Source: Candidatus Eisenbacteria bacterium (GTDB lineage Bacteria; Eisenbacteria; RBG-16-71-46). From it: a DNA stretch of 64,000 bases. The stretch's first letter is position 1. Each line of letters opens with the position of its first letter. Below, in pieces: positions 35,901 through 41,583 of this stretch. The position numbers were made by a program, and so were the translations under genes. The notes beneath the pieces are model-generated. The model was not told where the DNA came from. It saw nothing but the letters and a program-made list of their open reading frames with translations, and made no database searches. The DNA is taken from NCBI GenBank assembly GCA_020847735.1, contig JADLBL010000020.1, positions 257,632 through 321,631 of the forward strand, written 5' to 3'.

Positions 35901-37629
35901 GGGGTTGGTGCCGCTCACGCGCTACTACTACAAGATCTCGTCGGTGGACTCCTCGGGCAACGAGTCGGCGCTTTCGGCCGTCGCGGCCTCGAGCACGAAC
36001 CCGCCCCTGCATTCGATCTTCCCGGTGCCGACCGGCCGCAACACGCCGTCGCCCGTCGCGCTCGAATACGTGTACTCCTCGTCGCAGATGGACATCGCCG
36101 CGGGCGCCGACTTCCTCTATGTCCTGCACGCGGACGGCAACGCGCCGGTGGACGCCGACGGTTCGGGCGCGACCCTCGGCGACTTCAGCAACGTGGGCAG
36201 TTACTACGCGGCCGGCCCCTCGATCGCGCCGCTGGCGCCCGGCCAGGGCTGGTCGTTCATCTGCCCGACCTGGGACTCCTCGGCGCTCTACGTGTTCGAC
36301 ACCGCCGGCCAGCTCCGGCCCGGGTTTCCGGTCAGCACGCTGGATCCGCTGTGGAGCTCTGCGGCGGTCGGCGACATCGACGGCGACGGCCGGATGGAGA
36401 TCGTGGTCGGATCGAACGGCGTGCGCGTCTACGCCTTCAACGACGACGGCACCGAAGTTCTCAACGGCGACAACAACGCCGGAACGCAGGGTGTCTTCAA
36501 GGCGCTCTCCGCCGGCCCGAACTTCTGCACGCCGGCGCTCGCGGACATTGACGGCGATGGTCTGCCGGAGATCATCTTCAACGGCGGTGACGGCCGCGTG
36601 TACGCCTGGAACGCCGACGGCTCGAACGTTCCCGGGTTCCCGATCGTCACGAACGCCTACTTCTCGGGCTCGCCGGCCGTCGGACATCTCGACGGCGCGG
36701 GAGACACGAGCCTCGAGATCGTCTGCGTGGGCACGAACGACTCGATCTACGTTTTCGAACCGGATGGCACGCGACGTCCCGGCTGGCCGCTGTGGAATCG
36801 CGCCAGCGGCACCAGCAAGTCGCCCTCGCCGGCGATCGCCGACATGAACAACGACGGCTACAACGACATCGTGTTCCAGAGCACGAACGGTTACCTGTTC
36901 GTCTACAACCGGAACGGTACGGTCCTCCCGCCGCTGACGGCGATCAAGTACACGGCGCTCACCTCCGGGGTCGCCGAGTGCAGCCCCATCGTCGCCGATC
37001 TGAACGGCGACGGACGCAACGACGTGTTGCTCGGTGACGAGGCCGGCGTTCTGACGGCGATCTCCGGCATGGACGGGACGGTCCTGCCGGGATTCCCGAT
37101 CCAGCTCGCCGGCGAGGTGCGCGGCACTCCGGCGGTCGCGGACATCGATCGCGACGGCATGACCGAAATCGTGGTCGCGGACTGGGACAAGAACATCTAC
37201 GTCTGGGACTACGATTTCCCGTTCCAGCCGAATGGTGAGGCCCCGTGGCCCCAGTTCCACCACGACCCGCGCCGGACGGGCCTGGCGAGCTCGGTGCTCT
37301 ACCTGGGCGCCGGGGATCCCGGGCAGGGCGGTACGCCGGTGCGCGAGCTCGAGCTCGCGCCGCCGTCGCCGAATCCCGCGCATGCCCGTTCGCGGCTCTG
37401 GTACGGCGTGCCGGTCACGCTGGCGGGCGGAACCTACGATCTTTCGATCTACGACCTCGGTGGACGGCGCGTTCGCCACGTCGCCTCGGGCGAGGCGCGC
37501 GCCGGGCGCTGGTCGCTCGAATGGGACCTGCGCGGCGAGGATTCGCGTCCGGTGCGCGGCGGAGTCTACTTCGCGCGCTTCTCGCTGGGCGGCCACGCGG
37601 TGACCCGCAAGCTCGTCGTGGTCCAGTAG
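32911..37629 (+). CDS. Large secreted gingipain-like (C25) protease with beta-propeller and FlgD/T9SS-like tail
   Basis: 1572 aa from the ATG at 32911 (GGGAGAA upstream). Signal peptide about 1-22. The propeptide/N-terminal domain runs to about 230. The C25 caspase-fold protease has catalytic His483 in IGHGYRN and Cys518 in AINCTSS. Next are an Ig/CARDB-like pair (about 640-930), a fibronectin type III domain (about 945-1030) and at least five DxDGDG calcium-type FG-GAP/VCBS repeats (about 1145-1440). The last 80 residues, with SPNPAHARS, IYDLGGRRVR and GVYFARF, resemble FlgD Ig-like or type IX sorting domains. It is probably exported and surface-bound and degrades protein. T9SS genes are not in the window. 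Confidence 0.88.
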   Translation: MHLRLFAVFAGALLATAGVASAATVIEKEFRYDAGRVRVASRDGYTAVEARGAVREFRSGHPDLPWISERIDLPEGTRATSVEVVDVETGLLARGALIAPAMVLTPGLGPVERTRPDPRYFSTATPQPEDWVGLGEQGSRRGRNVAYVRISPVRWNPSTGELDRVARVRVRLTLEASHDVPVTRERIVREWEDGGLPSGVPTRALGAALTAADGVPRPGAGAFRPQQLPSVLGSPVAYLIITSDALAPSFQPLADWKTQCGVPAVVRTTSFIQQQYPSAADDAERIRLFIRDAYSRWGTKWVLLGGDTDIIPTRQAITLFYGGESIATDLYFSCLDGNWNADGDSVYGEGYSSPSDPGDGCDLLPDVYVGRAPVLTVSDAQTFVNKTLSYEKTPPGGYEQGWLFFAEVLFPQPWTTGQPTQLDGAELTEDLLPLTDQVPAIHTARLYENYTDGRWRPGSLPEDQQSVMDSLNAGYGMALHIGHGYRNVMEVGSGSLVNSDVMSLHNGDKLFNLYAINCTSSAIDFPCIGEAFILNPNGGAVTNVGSTRFDFPSAGRSYQYEYFRLFLEDSVDAVGELQARQKEPFVAFSAYDGVHRWTQFTLLLLGDPELHMWHGSWRPLAVSHPASVALSDSQFAVNVSSGGQPVANARVTAYRAGDEYASVTTDALGNAIVPFRPDSAGSFVLTATAYNAHPYQATVALLPSAVATLVDGAVIVDDGAAAGTSGDQNSKLDAGETAELRVAVRNRGALAATNVTAKLSTTDPQVTILVPTASYGSLAADALIVPSVGFRVSTPDTMTDQREIPFTMTVLADGGLSWTEKFQLTVHSPELRSFGHGETEPVGNGNGRPEVGETVQYAIQLRNLGTGTAYGTAAVLRSYDGLALVTDSTTSFGTVAPGTVSTGDPLVFQPLSAGAKLALIVSDSRGLQTTQTLDLGHPAVPSAIKGLGAASSIALTWKRVLDPDLFGYRIYRSSSQGGTYTLVNPVPTDRIAYFTDEGLVPLTRYYYKISSVDSSGNESALSAVAASSTNPPLHSIFPVPTGRNTPSPVALEYVYSSSQMDIAAGADFLYVLHADGNAPVDADGSGATLGDFSNVGSYYAAGPSIAPLAPGQGWSFICPTWDSSALYVFDTAGQLRPGFPVSTLDPLWSSAAVGDIDGDGRMEIVVGSNGVRVYAFNDDGTEVLNGDNNAGTQGVFKALSAGPNFCTPALADIDGDGLPEIIFNGGDGRVYAWNADGSNVPGFPIVTNAYFSGSPAVGHLDGAGDTSLEIVCVGTNDSIYVFEPDGTRRPGWPLWNRASGTSKSPSPAIADMNNDGYNDIVFQSTNGYLFVYNRNGTVLPPLTAIKYTALTSGVAECSPIVADLNGDGRNDVLLGDEAGVLTAISGMDGTVLPGFPIQLAGEVRGTPAVADIDRDGMTEIVVADWDKNIYVWDYDFPFQPNGEAPWPQFHHDPRRTGLASSVLYLGAGDPGQGGTPVRELELAPPSPNPAHARSRLWYGVPVTLAGGTYDLSIYDLGGRRVRHVASGEARAGRWSLEWDLRGEDSRPVRGGVYFARFSLGGHAVTRKLVVVQ

Positions 37630-37724
37630 GCGGATCCGCGAGGGCGGCCGCGCCGGCCTCCGGCGCGGCCGCCGCCCGCGCGCCCGCGACTCCCGCACCG
37701 CAGCGGCCCGATTCGCGCGCAGGT

Positions 37725-37754
37725 TTGACCGCTCGTGCCACCGGTCCGTAACCT
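37725..37754 (+). promoter_or_regulatory. Promoter of gltX
   Basis: TTGACC at 37725-37730, an 18-base spacer and TAACCT at 37749-37754. The leader is about 35 bases and includes a GAGG site. Confidence 0.6.
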
Positions 37755-37795
37755 GCGCCGCCCGAGCGCAGGCCCGTACCGAGGATCCGCCCCGC

Positions 37796-39262
37796 ATGAG
37801 CGTCCGCGTCCGTTTCGCCCCGAGCCCGACCGGCTTCCTGCATGTCGGGGGCGCCCGAACGGCGCTCTACAACTACCTCTTCGCCCGCTCGCGGGGCGGA
37901 ACGTTCGTGTTGCGCATCGAGGACACCGACGCCGGCCGCTCGAGCGAGGCGTCCGTGAACGAGATTCTCGCCGCCCTGCGATGGCTGGGCCTGAGCTGGG
38001 ACGAGGGTCCGGGCGCCGATGGCGGGCACGGCCCGTACTTCCAGTCCCAGCGCACGGACTTCTACCGCCGCGCCGCGGCCCGGCTGGCGCAGGGCGGGCA
38101 CGCCTACCCGTGCTTCTGCTCGACCGAAGAGCTCGAGCAGCGCCGCGCCGCACAGGCGGCGCGCGGCGAGGATCCGAAGTACGACGGCCGCTGCCGGACG
38201 CTTTCGCCGGCCGACCGCGATGCGCGGGGCGCCTCGGGCCGTCCGCACGCCCTACGCTTCGCGCTCGGCGCCTCGGAGGAGGTCGCCTGGGACGACGTCG
38301 TGCGCGGGCACGTGTCGTTCCGCAGCGACGTGCTCGACGACTTCGTGCTGGTGCGCTCGGACGGACTGCCGACCTACAACTTCGCGTGCGTCGTGGACGA
38401 CCTCGAGATGCGGATCACGCACGTCGTGCGCGGCGACGACCACATCTCCAACACCCCGCGCCAGCTGCTGCTCTATCGCGCGCTCGGAGCCGCGCCGCCG
38501 GTCTTCGCGCACGCTTCCATGATCCTCGGCCCCGACGGCAAGCGGCTCTCGAAACGTCACGGCGCGACGTCGGTCGAGGCCTTCGGCGAGCTGGGCATCG
38601 TCCCGGAGGGCATGGTGAACTTCCTGGCGCTGCTCGGCTGGGCCTACGACGGCCGGCAGGAGCTGTTCACGCTCGCCGAGCTCGAGAAGGCGTTCACGCT
38701 CGAGCGGGTCGGAGCCCATCCGGCGGTGTTCGACACGCAGAAACTCGAATGGGTGAACGCGCAGCACCTGAAGCGCCTGGACGAGCCCGAACGCGTGCGC
38801 CGCGTCGTGGCCTTCCTCGAATCGCGCGGCCACGACCTGACGGAGCGAAGTCCGGAATGGCGGCGCGTGTTCGTCCGGGCGCTCGGCGACCGCCTGCGAA
38901 CGCTGGCAGACGCCGAAACGTGGGGCGCGTTCGCGCTGCGCGGAACACTCGAGATCGAACCCGAGGCCTGGGCCGACCTGGCGTCGAGGCCGGCCGCGTC
39001 ACGGGTGCTGGCGCGCCTCGCCGACCTTCTGCGGGCCGACGAAGACTTTTCGCTCGCGAGCCTCGAGGCGGGCACGCGCGCGCTCGCGGCCGAACTGGGA
39101 CTCAAGCCGGGCGAGGTGATCAGCCCGGCGCGTGTCGCGCTCACGGGCCGCAAGGCCGCGCCCGGGATCTTCGAGGTCATGTGGCTCCTCGGCCGGCAAC
39201 CGTGCGTCGCCCGGTTGGAAGCGGCGCACGAGCGCTTGCACTCGCAGGCTCGGAGCGGCTAG
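37796..39262 (+). CDS. gltX: Glutamyl-tRNA synthetase
   Basis: 488 aa, a class I synthetase. The HIGH-type motif HVGG is at residues 16-19 (PSPTGFLHVGGART) and the KMSKS-type motif is KRLSKRHGA near residue 248. A Cys-rich CFCS...YDGRC segment (about 106-140) fits the zinc-binding insert of bacterial GltX. It charges tRNA-Glu; whether it also mischarges tRNA-Gln, as non-discriminating forms do, cannot be seen here. The gene is followed directly by tRNA-Gln(CUG) and tRNA-Glu(CUC). The TAG stop forms the start of the next -10 box. Confidence 0.95.
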   Translation: MSVRVRFAPSPTGFLHVGGARTALYNYLFARSRGGTFVLRIEDTDAGRSSEASVNEILAALRWLGLSWDEGPGADGGHGPYFQSQRTDFYRRAAARLAQGGHAYPCFCSTEELEQRRAAQAARGEDPKYDGRCRTLSPADRDARGASGRPHALRFALGASEEVAWDDVVRGHVSFRSDVLDDFVLVRSDGLPTYNFACVVDDLEMRITHVVRGDDHISNTPRQLLLYRALGAAPPVFAHASMILGPDGKRLSKRHGATSVEAFGELGIVPEGMVNFLALLGWAYDGRQELFTLAELEKAFTLERVGAHPAVFDTQKLEWVNAQHLKRLDEPERVRRVVAFLESRGHDLTERSPEWRRVFVRALGDRLRTLADAETWGAFALRGTLEIEPEAWADLASRPAASRVLARLADLLRADEDFSLASLEAGTRALAAELGLKPGEVISPARVALTGRKAAPGIFEVMWLLGRQPCVARLEAAHERLHSQARSG

Positions 39263-39265
39263 ATT
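39236..39265 (+). promoter_or_regulatory. tRNA-Gln promoter overlapping the gltX stop codon
   Basis: TTGCAC at 39236-39241, an 18-base spacer and TAGATT at 39260-39265; the first three bases of the -10 are the gltX stop codon. The mature tRNA begins 12 bases later. Confidence 0.6.
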
Positions 39266-39277
39266 CCCGCCCGCGAT

Positions 39278-39351
39278 TCCCCGGTAGTGTAACGGCAGCA
39301 CGACAGGTTCTGGCCCTGTTAGTCGAGGTTCAAATCCTTGCCGGGGAGCCA
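39278..39351 (+). tRNA. tRNA-Gln(CUG)
   Basis: 74 bases including encoded CCA. Acceptor TCCCCGG (39278-39284) pairs with CCGGGGA (39341-39347); the discriminator is G39348. The anticodon stem ACAGG/CCTGT encloses loop TTCTGGC, giving anticodon CTG. The T arm is GAGGTTCAAATCC. Confidence 0.96.
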
Positions 39352-39361
39352 TTTCATCGCG

Positions 39362-39390
39362 CGCGCCGGGGATGCAGAGTCCCCGGCGCG
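39362..39390 (+). terminator. Hairpin after tRNA-Gln
   Basis: CGCGCCGGGGA (39362-39372) pairs perfectly with TCCCCGGCGCG (39380-39390) around a seven-base loop. The following GGCGCATTTGC has only a short T run. Confidence 0.6.
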
Positions 39391-39409
39391 GCGCATTTGC
39401 CCGGTCCAC

Positions 39410-39438
39410 TTGACGCGTCGTGAGGGCGTCAGTAGATT
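39410..39438 (+). promoter_or_regulatory. tRNA-Glu promoter
   Basis: TTGACG at 39410-39415, a 17-base spacer and TAGATT at 39433-39438. A GC-rich segment (CGCCCGCTTCGCGGCGGG) lies between the promoter and the tRNA at 39480. Confidence 0.72.
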
Positions 39439-39479
39439 GCCGCCCGCTTCGCGGCGGGACCGTGGGCCGCAAGCCGTGT

Positions 39480-39555
39480 GGCGCTATCGTCTAGGGGTCT
39501 AGGACGGGTGGTTCTCAGCCATCAAACCGGGGTTCGAATCCCCGTAGCGCTACCA
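39480..39555 (+). tRNA. tRNA-Glu(CUC)
   Basis: 76 bases including encoded CCA. Acceptor GGCGCTA (39480-39486) pairs with TAGCGCT (39545-39551), ending in a G1-U72 wobble; the discriminator is A39552. Loop TTCTCAG gives anticodon CTC. The T arm is CGGGGTTCGAATCCCCG. Confidence 0.95.
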
Positions 39556-39583
39556 ACTTCGCTGCTGGAGCGCGCCGTCGCGA

Positions 39584-40096
39584 CTAGCGTGCGGGTCCGC
39601 CGCCGGCGCCCGTCGAATCCGGGAGCGTGAGGTGGCGGAACTCCGAGCCCCAGCGCATGTCGAGTTCGGGGCGCCCGTCCTCGGCCAGCCGGGCGTCCAC
39701 GCCCGTGCGGCCATTCGCGTCGAGCAACTGCACGCGAGGCGAACCGTCCGCGCCGACCTCCAGCACGATGCGGTTGCGTCCGCCGGCGTCGGACAGCCGC
39801 AGGCGCGGCGATCCGTCGGGCCGGATGACGCCGTACAAGACCGCGCGGCCGGACACGTCGTTGAGGCGCACGGTCGGGCTTGCGCTTTCGTCCAGCGCGA
39901 GCGCCCCGCGCCAGTGCTGGTCGCCGTCCACCAGCAGGAAGCGCTGCGCGACCACCTCGGTCCGCGGCAGCAACGCCCAGAAGACGGCGAGCGCGAAGCC
40001 GACGGACAATGCGGCGACCGCCGCGGTGAGCCGTTCGAGCCGGCGCGACAGCGCTCCGGCCTCCGTGTTCTCGCTGGGCATGGCCACGGTCTCCAC
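39584..40096 (-). CDS. Membrane-anchored protein with beta-repeat domain
   Basis: 170 aa from the ATG at 40096; ATG at 40081 is also possible. A short cytoplasmic segment is followed by one transmembrane helix (about residues 26-45). The outside domain consists of repeated short units of the form DxxGRxxLxLxxDGSPRLxLxD, ending in LRWGS-like strands. This looks like a small beta-rich surface or periplasmic domain. I do not recognise the family. It converges with tRNA-Glu and diverges from the SDR gene. Confidence 0.6.
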   Translation of the reverse strand: METVAMPSENTEAGALSRRLERLTAAVAALSVGFALAVFWALLPRTEVVAQRFLLVDGDQHWRGALALDESASPTVRLNDVSGRAVLYGVIRPDGSPRLRLSDAGGRNRIVLEVGADGSPRVQLLDANGRTGVDARLAEDGRPELDMRWGSEFRHLTLPDSTGAGGGPAR

Positions 40097-40177
40097 TGCG
40101 CAGGGGTGAATCGTGGTTGACCGGCGCGAGCATAGGGCAGCGGGCGCGGCGGAGCGACCCCGCCCGCGGCGGGAGCC

Positions 40178-41089
40178 GTGAGCGCCGCCGGATCACGGTC
40201 GCCCGGATTTCCGCATCGCGTCGTCGCGGTGACGGGCGCGCTCGGTTTCGTCGCTTCGAGACTCCTGCCGCGGCTGGCGAGGCGCGGGGTGCGCGTGCTC
40301 GCCGTGCTGCGGCCCGGTCGCGACCCTTCGCCGCTCCCGCCGCTCGCCGAGCTCGAGGTTCGGCACGGCGACCTCGCGGAACCGGCGTCCCTGCGCGGCG
40401 CGTTCGACGGCGCGGGAGCGGTCGTCCACCTGGCGGGACTCGCGCTCGTGCCCGGGATGCTGCCGGCCATCGAATCGGCCGGCGTCGCGGCGGGCGTGTT
40501 CGTCAGCTCCGCCGGCGTCTACACGAAGCTCGCGAGCCGGGGGGCCGACGCCAAGCGCGCCGGCGAGCAGGCGCTGCGCGCTTCGGCGCTCGCATGGACG
40601 ATCCTGCGTCCGAGCATGATCTACGGCACTCCCCGTGACCGGAACCTCGTGAGACTGCTTCGCTGGTTGCGACGCTGGCCGATCGTCCCGGCGCCGCTCG
40701 GCGGCCGCACACCCCAGCAGCCGGTGCACGTGGATGATCTCGCGGATGCGATCGTGGCCGCACTCGAGCGCCCCGCGGCGGCGCGCCGCGAGTACGACGT
40801 CGGCGGACCAGAGGCGATCCCTCTCGCGACGGTCATCCACGAGTGCGCGGAGGCCCTCGGGAGGAGGGCCCGCATCGTGCCGGTCCCGCTCGCGCCGGCG
40901 CACGCGGCGGCGGTGCTGGCGAGGCGGCTGCGATTGCCGTTTCCCGTCAGCCCGGAGCAGGTGCTTCGCCTCGCCGAGTCCAAGGCCGTGGACATCCGTC
41001 CGGCCCGCGAGGACCTCGGCTTCGCGCCGCGGGAGTTCCGCGAGGGCATCCGGGCCGAGGCGCGCATGCTGCTGGAGCAGGCCGACTAG
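40178..41089 (+). CDS. Atypical SDR / NAD-dependent epimerase-like protein
   Basis: 303 aa from a GTG at 40178. The Rossmann start reads VAVTGALGFVASRLL, a variant of GxxGxxG, and later segments include LAGLALV, VSSAGVY, ILRPSMIYG and HVDDLADAI, as in extended and atypical SDRs of the NDUFA9/TMR group. The usual catalytic YxxxK is not evident; VYTKLASRGADAKRAGEQAL follows instead. It may therefore bind NAD(P)H without classical epimerase chemistry. It ends before a T-rich terminator at 41109. Confidence 0.72.
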   Translation: MSAAGSRSPGFPHRVVAVTGALGFVASRLLPRLARRGVRVLAVLRPGRDPSPLPPLAELEVRHGDLAEPASLRGAFDGAGAVVHLAGLALVPGMLPAIESAGVAAGVFVSSAGVYTKLASRGADAKRAGEQALRASALAWTILRPSMIYGTPRDRNLVRLLRWLRRWPIVPAPLGGRTPQQPVHVDDLADAIVAALERPAAARREYDVGGPEAIPLATVIHECAEALGRRARIVPVPLAPAHAAAVLARRLRLPFPVSPEQVLRLAESKAVDIRPAREDLGFAPREFREGIRAEARMLLEQAD

Positions 41090-41108
41090 GTCCCGGCGGC
41101 CGCGCCTT

Positions 41109-41141
41109 CTCCACCAGCGCTCCCCGGGTGGAGGGTTTTTT
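41109..41141 (+). terminator. Intrinsic terminator of the SDR gene
   Basis: CTCCACC (41109-41115) pairs with GGTGGAG (41127-41133), followed by GG and six T residues (41136-41141). It is the only terminator in the window with a long T run. Confidence 0.8.
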
Positions 41142-41281
41142 GGCGCAGACCCCACCGCGCGGCCCGTGACGGAGACGCTCACCCGGGGCTGCAGGCCCGG
41201 ACCCGGCGGCGCACGATCCCGCCAACGGGCGGCCGACCCGGCCGGTCGCTCGTGCGCCATAAGCTCTTTTCTGCGCTTCAT

Positions 41282-41310
41282 TTGACGCTGCCAGACCGGC
41301 TGCCTAGTAT
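41282..41310 (+). promoter_or_regulatory. Promoter of the polysaccharide locus
   Basis: TTGACG at 41282-41287, a 17-base spacer and TAGTAT at 41305-41310. No equally good promoter is seen downstream within the locus. Confidence 0.7.
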
Positions 41311-41583
41311 GCCTGCCACTCGCGCCCAAGGTCACGCGGGTGAAGCGGCTTCACGACGGCGCCGGCGGTCGAAGTGCTCGGCTCGGGACGGAAAGCATCC
41401 CCGGTTTCGCCCTCGGGCCCGCAGGCGCGTCGCTTGCATCTGCTTTCTCGGTTCGGGGTTTCGCCGTGCTCCGGCGGCCCCGGCGTTGCGCTCCGGGGAT
41501 CGGCATTCTCCGGCGACGAATCTCCCCGGGTGGCCCGCGGCGGGCGGGCGACTCGACTCTCCTGCGAAGGTCTCCGCGACCGA

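Larger units (their letters stand above)
41090..41583 (+). promoter_or_regulatory. Intergenic region before the polysaccharide locus
   Basis: 494 bases without a gene. It contains a terminator (41109-41141), the locus promoter (41282-41310) and a leader of about 270 bases before the ATG at 41584. Within the leader two similar segments, CCCCGGTTTCGCCC (41399-41412) and TCGGGGTTTCGCCG (41453-41466), recur 54 bases apart. I see no known riboswitch. Confidence 0.6.

Noticed and set aside
39584-41089. Grouping of the 170-aa membrane protein and SDR with the EPS locus
   Set aside because: The SDR gene ends in a strong T-tract terminator and the EPS locus has its own promoter, so they are separate units.
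41311-41410. Possible GEMM-like segment GGGACGGAAAGC in the polysaccharide-locus leader
   Set aside because: Only one short piece resembles the consensus; the partner strands do not pair as required.
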